From NCBI RefSeq assembly GCF_004349105.1, contig NZ_SMLB01000057.1:1-41203 (forward strand): DNA of 41,203 bases, written 5' to 3'. Below are positions 24,379-32,735 of this stretch, piece by piece. The stretch is from Jiangella aurantiaca. Lineage in GTDB: Bacteria; Actinomycetota; Actinomycetes; Jiangellales; Jiangellaceae. Both the position numbers and the translations under genes were made by a program. Position 1 is the stretch's first letter; the number at the start of each line of letters is the position of its first letter. Under the pieces are notes generated by a model that worked only from the letters and a program-made list of their open reading frames with translations, was not told the DNA's origin and searched no databases.

Positions 24379-25415
24379 CCCTTGTCGCACGTCCGACCGA
24401 CTCCGCGCCCACGACGAGGACCGGCTCGACGTTGCTCGACGCCGTGCTGCGGTTCCGCGCGCTGGGCCTGTTGATCGCGCTGGTCGCGATGGTCGCGGCG
24501 ACGGCGGCGGTCAACTCCCGGTTCGTCAGCCAGCAGAGCATCCGTGACATCCTTCTCGGCGCGGCCATCACCATCCTGTTGGCCGTCGGCATGACCGTGG
24601 TCGTGCTGACCCGCGGCATCGACCTCTCGGTGGGCTCCGTGCTCGGGCTCTCTGCGTACGTGACGGCCGACTTCCTGCAGGTCAACCCGGGTACCCCGGT
24701 GCCGGTGGCGATGCTGCTCGGGCTGGCCATCGGGGCCGGCTGCGGCCTGGTCAACGGCGCGGTGATCCACTTCGGCAAGGTCCCGGCGCTGGTGGCCACG
24801 CTCGGCACCCTCTACGTCTTCCGCGGCATCGTCTATTTCGTGGCGGGCGGCTCGCGCATCAACGCTTCGGACATGCCGCGCGGCTTTCTCGACTTCGGCA
24901 CCGACCGGGTGCTCGGCATTCCGTATCTGATCATCGTGTCGCTGGTGGTCGTGGTGCTGGCCGGGGTGTTTCTGTCCCGGTACCGAGCCGGCCGGGACAT
25001 GTACGCGCTCGGCTCCAGCCCCGAGGCGGCGAAGCTGGCCGGCATCCCGGCCGGCCGGCGGCTGCTGACCGCCTACGTGCTGTGCGGCGCGTTGGCCGGT
25101 CTCGGCGGGGTGCTGCATGCGGCCCGGTTCGGGACGGTGGACGCCTCCGCGGGCTCGGGCATGGAGTTGAACGTGGTCGCCGCCGTTGTCGTGGGCGGTG
25201 TGGCCATCTTCGGCGGCAGCGGGACGGTGTTCGGCGCCGCGCTCGGCGCGCTGCTGCTCACGGTCATCAGCAACGCGCTGCCGGTGCTCAGCGTCGACCA
25301 GTTCTGGCAGCAGGCCATCGTCGGCGCTCTGATTCTCGGCGCCATCGGCCTGGACCGGTTCGTGGGGCTGCGGGTGTCCGCGTCCTTGCGGAGGAAGGAC
25401 TCTCATGTCGACTGA
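24375..25415 (+). CDS. Rhamnose-type ABC importer permease 1
   Basis: 346 aa from ATG 24375, overlapping the ATPase stop by 4 bp. A RbsC/RhaP-like permease with about eight to ten membrane segments. GIDLSVGSVLGLSAY, VATLGTLYVFRGIVYFVAGGS and RAGRDMYALGSSPEAAKLAGIP are the conserved features of ribose/xylose/rhamnose permeases, the last being the cytoplasmic loop that contacts the ATPase. It probably pairs with permease 2, whose gene overlaps it by 11 bp. Confidence 0.93.
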   Translation: MTLVARPTDSAPTTRTGSTLLDAVLRFRALGLLIALVAMVAATAAVNSRFVSQQSIRDILLGAAITILLAVGMTVVVLTRGIDLSVGSVLGLSAYVTADFLQVNPGTPVPVAMLLGLAIGAGCGLVNGAVIHFGKVPALVATLGTLYVFRGIVYFVAGGSRINASDMPRGFLDFGTDRVLGIPYLIIVSLVVVVLAGVFLSRYRAGRDMYALGSSPEAAKLAGIPAGRRLLTAYVLCGALAGLGGVLHAARFGTVDASAGSGMELNVVAAVVVGGVAIFGGSGTVFGAALGALLLTVISNALPVLSVDQFWQQAIVGALILGAIGLDRFVGLRVSASLRRKDSHVD

Positions 25416-26448
25416 GACCGCGCCGGACCGCGTCGCCGATCGGCCACAGTCCGGCCGGCTCCGGTCCAGCCGCATGGTCGGCTGGGATGGCGCCGTCGTG
25501 GTGGTCACGGCGCTGTTCATCGTGATCGCTGCGCTGACAGTCGAGCACTTCGGCACGTCGCGCAACGCCGGCTTCCTGATCCTGGATCTGGCGCCGGTGC
25601 TGCTACTGGCGCTGCCGATGACGCTGATCATCGTCACTGGCGAGATCGACCTGTCGGTCGCCAGCACCGTCGGGCTGACCAGCTCGGCGATGGGTGTGAT
25701 GTGGAACAACGGACTGCCGCTGGAGACGATCATGCCGCTCTGCGTCGTCATCGGTGCGGTCCTCGGCGCGGTCAACGGCATCTTCGTCACCGCGCTCGGC
25801 CTGCCGTCCCTCGCCGTGACCATCGGTACCTTGGCGCTGTACCGTGGCCTGGCGTTCGTGCTGCTGGGCGACACGGCCGTGGCCGACTTCCCGCGCGACT
25901 TCACCGGCTGGACCATTGGCGACCTCGGGGCGTCGTCGATCCCCAACGTGCTGATCCCGATGCTCGTGATCGCAGGTCTCTTCGCCGCTGTGTTGCATGC
26001 GACACCCACTGGCCGGGCCATCGTCGCCACCGGCGCCAACGCCACTGCCGCCTCGTTCGCGGGCATCCCGGTCGGCCGGGTCAAGTTCTGGCTCTACGTC
26101 ACTTCTGGTGCCGTCGCGGGGTTGGTCGGTGTCTTCTGGACGCTGCGCTACTCCAGCGCCCGCGCCGACAACGCCGCCGGGCTCGAGCTGACGGTGGTGG
26201 CGGCCGTGCTGCTGGGCGGTGTCTCCATCTTCGGTGGCAAGGGCACGCTGCCGGGCGTCCTGGCCGGGGTGGTGTTGTTGACGTCGCTGCAGAACGCATT
26301 GCGGCTGGCCGACGTGTCCACCGAGGCGCTGACCGTGGTGACCGGCTCGCTGCTGATCGTGTCGGTCCTCGCCCCCAATGTCGTCACCGCGGTGCGGACG
26401 ACCCTGTCCCGTCGCCGTGCACGTCTGCGCATGACTCCGACGTCGTAG
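25405..26448 (+). CDS. Rhamnose-type ABC importer permease 2
   Basis: 347 aa. The ATG at 25405 has GGAGGAAGGA upstream, inside the end of the permease 1 gene. It resembles RhaQ: GEIDLSVASTVGLTSS, GTLALYRGLAFVLLGD and the ATPase-contact loop ATPTGRAIVATGANATAASFAGIP are present. It has about eight to ten membrane segments and an N-terminal cytoplasmic tail. It completes the heterodimeric channel. The binding-protein gene follows after 23 bp. Confidence 0.93.
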   Translation: MSTETAPDRVADRPQSGRLRSSRMVGWDGAVVVVTALFIVIAALTVEHFGTSRNAGFLILDLAPVLLLALPMTLIIVTGEIDLSVASTVGLTSSAMGVMWNNGLPLETIMPLCVVIGAVLGAVNGIFVTALGLPSLAVTIGTLALYRGLAFVLLGDTAVADFPRDFTGWTIGDLGASSIPNVLIPMLVIAGLFAAVLHATPTGRAIVATGANATAASFAGIPVGRVKFWLYVTSGAVAGLVGVFWTLRYSSARADNAAGLELTVVAAVLLGGVSIFGGKGTLPGVLAGVVLLTSLQNALRLADVSTEALTVVTGSLLIVSVLAPNVVTAVRTTLSRRRARLRMTPTS

Positions 26449-26471
26449 CAACAGGTGAGAAAGGAACCCTC

Positions 26472-27563
26472 ATGTCTGCCAGCCGAACCCGCCGGGTGAG
26501 AGCGTTCACGTCAGCCGCCTTGGGCCTGTCCCTGGCACTCACGGTCGCCGCCTGTGGAGGCACCACCCAAGACAGCAACGAGGACGAGGGCGGCGGCGGT
26601 GACGAGCCGGCGGCGACGGCCGATGCCGGCGGGGAGTTCGAGACCGGCCTGAGCATCGCGATGCTGCCGAAGTCGGTGAACAACCCCTACTTCGACGCGT
26701 CGAGCGAGGGCGCCGAGGCCGCCGTCGGCGAGCTCGAGGGCGAGTACGAGTACACCGGCCCGTCCGACACCGCGGCGTCGTCCCAGGTGAGCTACATCAA
26801 CACGCTGAGCCAGCAGGCGGCCGACGTCATCCTGTTGTCGGCGAACGACCCGAACGCGCTGTGCTCGTCGCTGGAGCAGGCCCGCGCCGCCGGCACCTCG
26901 GTCGTGACCTTCGACTCCGACGTCGACCCGAGCTGCCGCGACGCGTTCGTCAGTCAGGTCGACGGCGCCGAGGTCGGCCGCACGCTGATCGAGATGATGT
27001 CCGAGCAGATCGGCGGCGAGGGCCAGATCGCGATTCTGTCGGCCACCGCGAACGCGACGAACCAGAACGCCTGGATCGCGGTCATCGAGGAGGAGCTGGC
27101 GAACAACCCCGACTACGCGAACGTCGAACTGGTCGCAACCGTCTACGGCGACGACGAGGACGAGAAGTCGTTCCAGGAGACCCAGGGTCTGCTGCAGGCC
27201 AACCCCGAGCTCAAGGGCATCATCTCGCCCACCACGGTGGGCATCGCCGCGGCGGCGCGCTACCTGCAGGGCTCGGAGTACAAGGGGCAGATCGCGCTGA
27301 CCGGTCTGGGCACGCCGAACCAGATGCGCGAGTTCGTCAAGGACGGCACCGTCACCGAGTTCGCGCTGTGGGACCCGACCGCACTCGGCGAGCTGGCCGC
27401 CTACGCCGGCGCCGCCGTCGCGTCGGGCATCATCACCGGCGCCGAGGGCGACACCTTCACCGCCGGCGAGCTGGGGGAGTACACCGTCGGCGCCGACGGT
27501 GTGATCATCCTGGGTCCGCCGACCCGGTTCAACGCCGACAACATCGACGACTTCGACTTCTGA
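26472..27563 (+). CDS. rhaS: Rhamnose ABC importer substrate-binding lipoprotein RhaS-type
   Basis: 363 aa from ATG 26472, with AGAAAGGAACC upstream. Lipoprotein signal with Cys 28 in the lipobox VAAC, then a Gly/Asp/Glu linker. The mature part is a periplasmic-binding-protein type 1 fold. LPKSVNNPYFD, SANDPNALC, TFDSDVDPSCRDAF, LSATANATNQNAW, SPTTVGIAAAARYL and the C-terminal GPPTRFNADNIDDFDF are close to the RhaS rhamnose-binding family and less like LsrB (autoinducer-2). It captures L-rhamnose outside the membrane. The symbol is the transport gene, not the E. coli regulator of the same name. Gene order ATPase-permease-permease-binding protein is complete. Confidence 0.92.
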   Translation: MSASRTRRVRAFTSAALGLSLALTVAACGGTTQDSNEDEGGGGDEPAATADAGGEFETGLSIAMLPKSVNNPYFDASSEGAEAAVGELEGEYEYTGPSDTAASSQVSYINTLSQQAADVILLSANDPNALCSSLEQARAAGTSVVTFDSDVDPSCRDAFVSQVDGAEVGRTLIEMMSEQIGGEGQIAILSATANATNQNAWIAVIEEELANNPDYANVELVATVYGDDEDEKSFQETQGLLQANPELKGIISPTTVGIAAAARYLQGSEYKGQIALTGLGTPNQMREFVKDGTVTEFALWDPTALGELAAYAGAAVASGIITGAEGDTFTAGELGEYTVGADGVIILGPPTRFNADNIDDFDF

Positions 27564-27605
27564 CCGCGAGCCCGCCCTCGACGGCGAGCAGCACTGGTGA
27601 TCGAC

Positions 27606-27660
27606 GAGGAGCCAGACCCCATGGGGTAGCCGGTCCCTGGTGATCAACGCGCTGCTCCTC
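27606..27660 (+). other. Structured gap between importer operon and second rhamnosidase
   Basis: GAGGAGC (27606-27612) and GCTCCTC (27654-27660) are perfect inverted arms. Between them lies the perfect 12-bp palindrome ACCCCATGGGGT (27616-27627). In RNA this could fold as an intercistronic stem that limits read-through or protects the upstream message. Confidence 0.35.
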
Positions 27661-27697
27661 CGTGTCCGCTGGTGTTGCGAGAGCCCAGGGAGTTCAG

Positions 27698-30600
27698 ATG
27701 AACCGTTCCAGTTCGCTTCGTCGCTCAGCCGTCTACGGGGCGGCAGCCGTTGGCTCGATGGTCCTGGCCGCCGGCCTGATCGGTCCCGCTGAAGCCGCCG
27801 GCCGGCCGCCGCTCGCACCGGCCGGCCTCACGGTCGGCGACCGGGTGCATCCGCTGAACGTCGAGGGGTCGCCGTCGTTCGGCTGGCTGCCGCAGGACCG
27901 CGACCCGGGCGAGATCCAGACCGCCTACCAGATCACCGTCGAGGACCACGGCGGTGATCACGTCTGGGACAGCGGCAAGGTCGCGTCCGCCGCACAGTCC
28001 TACGTCCCGTACTCGGGCCCGGCTTTGGAGCCGGGCGCCGCCTACACATGGACCGTGCGGACGTGGGACCGCGATGGCCAGCGGTCGCCATGGGCGCCCG
28101 AGGCGACGTTCGAGACCGGCATCCCCGACGACGCCTGGGACGGCGCGCGATGGATCCAGCGCCCACCGGGCGGCCGCAGCCCGCTGGAGATCATCGATGG
28201 CCGGGTCCGGGTGACCGGCGGCGACATCACACTCGCGGACATGGACCGGACCCTGACCGACTACACCTTCGAGCTGACCGTCCGGCCGCACACCCGGGGT
28301 GCGGGCTGGGTGTTCCGCAGCCCCGACCGGCGCAACGGCTACCTCTGGCAGCTGGTGCCGGGTCAGGGGCTGAACCCGCACGTGCACCAGAACGGCTCCT
28401 CCACCCGGCTCGCGACGGTGCCGCTGACCGTCATGGCCGGCACCGACTACCGGGTTCGGATGGAGCTCCAGGGTTCGACCATCCGCACGTACGTCGACGG
28501 CGTGCTGGTCGACGAGCGGCAGGACACGAGCTTCGCGGCCGGCGGAGTCGGCCTGCGCGAGGCGTCGAACGAGATCGGCGAGTTCGACGACGTCGTCGTG
28601 ACCACGCCCGACGGCACCGTAGCCTTCGCCGACGACTTCAGCGGCGACCTGTCGACGTGGGTCACGGCGCCGCCGGCACGTCAGCCGGACGAGTGGACGC
28701 TGGCCCGCACCGAGGTGGTGCTGCGCGACCAGCCGGTCACCCGGGCCCGCGCCTACGTCGCCGGCAGCCACACCTACGAGCTCCGGATCGACGGCGAGCG
28801 GGCCGACCGGGGTCAGTCGTTCGGCTACGGCGGTGAGAACTACTACCAGGCCAGCGACGTCACCGAGTTCGTCGATGGCAAGGACGAGATCGCGCTCGGC
28901 GCGATCCTGCACTGGTACGGGGGCGGGCAGGGCCGTCCGGCGGGCGTCCCGGGACTGCTCGTCCGGATGGTGATCGACTACGCGGACGGCAGCCGGCAGG
29001 TGGTGGTCAGCGACGGCTCGTGGAAGGTCAGCGCCGGACCGTACGCCGCCACGTCGCGGCGCAACGGCGAGGGCGACTACGTCGAGCACCTCGACGCCCG
29101 GCTGGTCCCCGCGGGCTGGGACCGCACCGGCTTCGACGATGCAGGGTGGGGCGACGCCGTCGTGCTCGGACCGCACCCCACCGCGCCGTTCACCCACCTG
29201 ACCGGCCAGGAGACCCGGCTGACCGAGACCATCGTGGAGCCGGTCGCGCTGCTGACGGCCGACGACGGCACGCCCGTCGTCGATTTCGGCGTGGTCGTCC
29301 CGGCCCGGCCCGTCGTGCGATTCGACCACGGAGTCGCCGGTCGGACGGTGCCGATGAGAGCCGGTTACAACCTGACCGACACCGGACGGGTGGCCACGTC
29401 GACGCTCTTGTCGCAGGGCACCAATATGAGCTTCCCGTACACGCAGGTCGACGGCGCACAGGAGTTCCGCGCCTTCACCCACCTGGGCTTCCGGTACCTG
29501 GAGCTGCCCGACGCCGGCGAGGATATCGACCTCGCCGACGTCGAGGCCACGGTGGTGCACACCGACACCCCTCCCGGCCGGGAAGCCAGGTTCGACAGCT
29601 CCGACGCCACGCTCGACGAGGTCTGGGACCTCATGGTCCGGTCGGCGATCTACTCGGTGCAGGAGGCCTTCGTCGACACCCCGACGCGCGAGAAGGGCCA
29701 GTTCCTCGGCGACGCGGTCAACATCTCCTACGCCACCATGGGCGCCTTCGCCGAACGTGACGCCACCCAGCAGGCGATCCGCGAGTTCGTGAACTCCGCG
29801 CGCCGGTTCTGGTTCACCGGCAACGACGTCGGCCGGTACAACGCGGTCTACCCGAACGGCGACGGCAAGCGCGACATCCCGGACTACTCGCTGATGTTCG
29901 TCGACTGGGTGTGGCGCTATTACCAGGAGACCGGCGACCGGCAGTTGCTCGAGGAGGCGTACCCGTTCGTCCTCGGGACCGCCGACTACGTGCGCCGGCA
30001 CATCCCGGCCGACGGGCCGACGGCGGGCCTGGTGACCAGGCTTTCGGGCGGCAGTGGGGCGTATCAGTACGGCATCGTCGACTGGCCCGAGCCGGGCCGG
30101 TTCGGCTACGACATGAGTGCCGCCGCCCGCACCACCATCAACGCGCAGAGCGTAGCCGTGCTGCGTGACGTCGCGGCGATGGGCGCGGAGCTCGGCCGTC
30201 CCGACGAGGAGGTCGACGCTCTCCGCGAGCGGGCCGACCAGCTCGTCGAGCGGATGAACGCCACGCTGCGCCGGCCGGACGGTGTGTACGTCGACGGCCT
30301 CCACGCAGATGGCACCCAGAGCACGCACGCCGGACAGCACTCCACGACGTACGCCATCGCACACGGCGTGGCGCCGGAGAGCGACCTGGCGGCGCTCGCC
30401 GAGTATGTCGCCGGCATGGGGATGAAGCAGGGCCCGATGACGGCGCACTGGATCCTGCAGGCGCTCGCCGACGCCGACCGGCCCGACGCTGTGCTGGACC
30501 TGCTGACGAACGAGGACGATCTGGGCTGGGCGAACATCCTGGCGCAGGACGGCACGTTCACCTGGGAGGCGTGGACGCTCGACCCTGGGTCCAACTTCAG

Positions 30601-30979
30601 CCAGTCGCACGGCTGGGGCGCGCAGGCCGTCGTCGACATCCAGCAGACCCTGCTCGGCGTGCGGACGACCACACCCGGCGCGGCCACCGTCGAGATCGCG
30701 CCGCCGGCGTCCGGCCTGGCGCAGGCGTCCGGGATGGTGCCGACCCAGCGCGGCGACGTGAGCGTCGAATGGCGGCGCATCGGCGACGGGGTCCGGCTCG
30801 AGCTGGATGTGCCGGTCAACGTGACGGCCCGCGTCGCGCTGCCCGTCACCGAAGGGCTGGCGTACCGGGCCGCCGGCCGCAGCCCGGCCAGGTACATCGG
30901 CGAGGAGGACGGCCGGTCGATCTTCGAGGTCGGCTCCGGCACCTCCACCTACACGCCGGTGCGGGCGGACCGGCCGTGA
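27698..30979 (+). CDS. Secreted GH78 alpha-L-rhamnosidase with inserted sugar-binding-like domain
   Basis: 1093 aa from ATG 27698 with AGGGAG 5 nt upstream. Sec signal peptide ending near residue 34 (PAEAA). An N-terminal fibronectin-like domain covers about 45-142. A concanavalin-like (DUF1080/LamG-type) insert lies at about 160-315 (FELTVRPHTRGAGWVFRSPD, RVRMELQGSTIRTYVDGVLV). Then come the rhamnosidase N domain (about 335-500), the GH78 barrel (about 630-980) and a C-terminal beta domain. Catalytic residues: D660, E665 and D672 in VDTPTREKGQFLGD, and E957 in TFTWEAW. It differs from the first rhamnosidase in export route and accessory domain, so the two probably attack different rhamnose linkages. 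Confidence 0.92.
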   Translation: MNRSSSLRRSAVYGAAAVGSMVLAAGLIGPAEAAGRPPLAPAGLTVGDRVHPLNVEGSPSFGWLPQDRDPGEIQTAYQITVEDHGGDHVWDSGKVASAAQSYVPYSGPALEPGAAYTWTVRTWDRDGQRSPWAPEATFETGIPDDAWDGARWIQRPPGGRSPLEIIDGRVRVTGGDITLADMDRTLTDYTFELTVRPHTRGAGWVFRSPDRRNGYLWQLVPGQGLNPHVHQNGSSTRLATVPLTVMAGTDYRVRMELQGSTIRTYVDGVLVDERQDTSFAAGGVGLREASNEIGEFDDVVVTTPDGTVAFADDFSGDLSTWVTAPPARQPDEWTLARTEVVLRDQPVTRARAYVAGSHTYELRIDGERADRGQSFGYGGENYYQASDVTEFVDGKDEIALGAILHWYGGGQGRPAGVPGLLVRMVIDYADGSRQVVVSDGSWKVSAGPYAATSRRNGEGDYVEHLDARLVPAGWDRTGFDDAGWGDAVVLGPHPTAPFTHLTGQETRLTETIVEPVALLTADDGTPVVDFGVVVPARPVVRFDHGVAGRTVPMRAGYNLTDTGRVATSTLLSQGTNMSFPYTQVDGAQEFRAFTHLGFRYLELPDAGEDIDLADVEATVVHTDTPPGREARFDSSDATLDEVWDLMVRSAIYSVQEAFVDTPTREKGQFLGDAVNISYATMGAFAERDATQQAIREFVNSARRFWFTGNDVGRYNAVYPNGDGKRDIPDYSLMFVDWVWRYYQETGDRQLLEEAYPFVLGTADYVRRHIPADGPTAGLVTRLSGGSGAYQYGIVDWPEPGRFGYDMSAAARTTINAQSVAVLRDVAAMGAELGRPDEEVDALRERADQLVERMNATLRRPDGVYVDGLHADGTQSTHAGQHSTTYAIAHGVAPESDLAALAEYVAGMGMKQGPMTAHWILQALADADRPDAVLDLLTNEDDLGWANILAQDGTFTWEAWTLDPGSNFSQSHGWGAQAVVDIQQTLLGVRTTTPGAATVEIAPPASGLAQASGMVPTQRGDVSVEWRRIGDGVRLELDVPVNVTARVALPVTEGLAYRAAGRSPARYIGEEDGRSIFEVGSGTSTYTPVRADRP
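27699..27710. promoter_or_regulatory. LacI-type operator-like site 3, overlapping the start codon
   Basis: TGAACCGTTCCA. Its reverse complement TGGAACGGTTCA differs by one base from site 1. It overlaps codons 1-5 of the second rhamnosidase, an unusual place, so it may be chance. Confidence 0.35.
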
Positions 30980-31396
30980 ACCGGCTGTCGCGGCGGCCCT
31001 GCCCTCGTCCGCGCATGCGGCGGGCTCGGGCGGGGGATCCTTCCGGCAGGCGTTCGACGCACCACCCCGTTCGGCACAGGCGAAGTTCCGGTAGTGGTGG
31101 CCACACGGCCGGGTCGACCGGCGTCCATCACAGCGTGTCCGAGCCCTTCGTCGCGTCGTCGGTGTGCAGCTTCACGACCGGATTCACCTTCGACCTCACC
31201 GGCGGCCGGGCCGCCTACTGAGCCGCAAAAACGGACGATTCGGATCTAGCGAGTTACGGCGGGATGCCGCTAGTGTTTCTCCAACATCGGGGCGGCTTTC
31301 AACAGCTCCCGTAGAAAGTCGGCCGCAGCCCGGGCTCCGATGCCGCATGCGATCTCGAGCACGGTCACCCACTTTCGACGGAGCGAGGAGACGACC
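30980..31396. other. 417-bp gap with a gene remnant and hairpin
   Basis: No complete gene. It holds the short-chain dehydrogenase tail (31141-31221), then an inverted repeat CTAGCG/CGCTAG at 31246-31273 and a TAGTGT box at 31271-31276. No -35 box matching TAGTGT was found. The GAGGAG at 31385-31390 serves the next gene. Confidence 0.5.
31141..31221 (+). pseudogene. C-terminal remnant of a short-chain dehydrogenase/reductase
   Basis: 26 codons ending in TGA read EPFVASSVCSFTTG then FTFDLTGGRAAY. This matches the extreme C terminus of classical SDR enzymes, where an S.F.TG...D..GG segment closes the fold. No catalytic YxxxK or Rossmann part is present upstream in any frame, so nearly the whole gene is gone. 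It sits inside the rhamnose island, where an SDR could once have been a sugar dehydrogenase; that role is a guess. Confidence 0.6.
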
Positions 31397-32683
31397 ATGG
31401 CTCAGGAACACAGGTTGAGCCGGCGCCGGCTGCTGACCATCAGCGCCGGCACGCTGGCGGTGGCGGCCATCGCGCCCGCCACGCCGGCGCTGGCCGACCA
31501 GCTGGTGCAGAACGTGCCCAACCCGCTGCTCCCGCCGGGCAAGCGCGGCACGATCCTGTACACGCAGCGCGACGCCACCGCGCGGCGCGGCATCTGGAAC
31601 AACCCGGCCCCGACCATGGGCTACCTGGGCGGCCCGAACTTCCCGGCCGACCCGAACGACCTCGGACCGCTGGCCCCGCTGCCCGGCGGCTTCCGCGAGG
31701 TGTTCCTGTTCCTGGCGAACGCCGGCTTCAAGCAGGTCGAGTTCGCCGGCTACGGCCAGCACGCCGAGAACCAGGGCGGGCCGGTGCCACCGCTGACCCA
31801 GAGCGGGCGGCTGCTGCGCGAGAACTTCCCGGCCTACCTCGACTACGCGCGGACGCTGCGCGGCTTCCTCGACGAGGCCGGGCTGGAGGCCATCGGCAAC
31901 CACGGGTTCATCCCGAACAGCTGGCCGGGCGGCCCGAACGGCGGCATGACGGCCGACGACTACGACCGCTTCCAGATCGAGCTCGAGTTCGCCTCGATCC
32001 TCGGCCTGCCGTACATGGGCACCGGCGGCGACCCGACCGGCAGCTCGGCGAAGGAGGCCTGGGACCTCGCCGCGCAGAAGTGGGAGGCGATCAACGACCT
32101 CGCCACCCCGTGGCGCATCTCGATCTACCCGCACAACCACGCCGACGCCTACGGCTTCCTGCAGGACGGCCCGATGGTCGAGGTGACGGTCGACCGAGTG
32201 ACCGGTGCACCGCTCCCGCAGCCACAGATGGTGCGCGGCGAGTCCGGCATCCGCAAGATGCAGTACTACTTGGACATCACGCCCAGCACGAAGTGCTACT
32301 GCGAGATCGACATCTACTGGGCGCACTCGGCGCAGCACCGGTTCCGCTGGTACTACGACTGGGAGGGCCAGCGTCGCGAGAGCATCTTCAGCCCGATCGA
32401 CCAGATCGCCGCACAGCCGCTGCGCTACCCGCTCTACCACGCCAAGGACGGCGAGCGGCGCGACGAGCAGCCGGTCGGGGTCGGTGAGGGCTACCGGATG
32501 ATCCCGTTCGGTGACCCGCGCAGCGACATCGACTACGACGCGATCTTCCGGCGGCACCGCCCGCGCGGCTACCACAACCCGAACTACGAGGACGACACCG
32601 CTCCTGGCGGCGCGGCCGACCCCGGCCGGTCGCTGCGGCACGCGGTGATCAGCGGCACCAACATGGCCAACATGGCCCGCTGA
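31397..32683 (+). CDS. Tat-exported sugar phosphate isomerase/epimerase-like TIM-barrel protein
   Basis: 428 aa from ATG 31397 with GAGGAG upstream. A Tat-type signal (LSRRRLLTISAG, then PATPALADQ) predicts export. The mature part resembles the xylose isomerase-like TIM-barrel family: FKQVEFAGYGQ, LEAIGNHGFIPNSW, ILGLPYMGTGGDP, WRISIYPHNHADAYGF and a KCYCEIDIYWAH segment. The His, Glu and Asp in these blocks could form the metal site. Isomerases of this type are normally cytoplasmic, so an exported one is of interest. The C-terminal 60 aa (HRPRGYHNPNYEDD...) is an extra tail. The substrate is unknown; a role on extracellular sugars next to the rhamnosidases is inferred only from position. Confidence 0.8.
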   Translation: MAQEHRLSRRRLLTISAGTLAVAAIAPATPALADQLVQNVPNPLLPPGKRGTILYTQRDATARRGIWNNPAPTMGYLGGPNFPADPNDLGPLAPLPGGFREVFLFLANAGFKQVEFAGYGQHAENQGGPVPPLTQSGRLLRENFPAYLDYARTLRGFLDEAGLEAIGNHGFIPNSWPGGPNGGMTADDYDRFQIELEFASILGLPYMGTGGDPTGSSAKEAWDLAAQKWEAINDLATPWRISIYPHNHADAYGFLQDGPMVEVTVDRVTGAPLPQPQMVRGESGIRKMQYYLDITPSTKCYCEIDIYWAHSAQHRFRWYYDWEGQRRESIFSPIDQIAAQPLRYPLYHAKDGERRDEQPVGVGEGYRMIPFGDPRSDIDYDAIFRRHRPRGYHNPNYEDDTAPGGAADPGRSLRHAVISGTNMANMAR

Positions 32684-32687
32684 GACT

Positions 32688-32721
32688 CCCCGGCCGGCCG
32701 GGTGGCCCCCGGCCGGCCGGG
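32688..32721. terminator. Twin GC palindromes between convergent genes
   Basis: CCCGGCCGGCCGGG occurs twice (32689-32702 and 32708-32721), each a perfect 14-bp palindrome. They can fold singly or pair with each other in one long hairpin. They lie between the convergent isomerase-like and ABC exporter genes and probably end both transcripts. Confidence 0.65.
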
Positions 32722-32735
32722 TGAATCAGCTCGCC

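Noticed and set aside
22846-27563. Autoinducer-2 (Lsr) uptake operon, suggested by the order ATPase-permease-permease-binding protein
   Set aside because: The binding protein has RhaS-type motifs (ATANATNQNAW, PTTVGIAAAAR, NIDDFDF), there are no lsrK, lsrR, lsrF or lsrG genes, and rhamnosidases flank the operon.
27725-30610. A 961-codon open frame on the minus strand opposite the second rhamnosidase
   Set aside because: Antisense shadow of a well-supported gene; low-complexity composition and no family match recognised.
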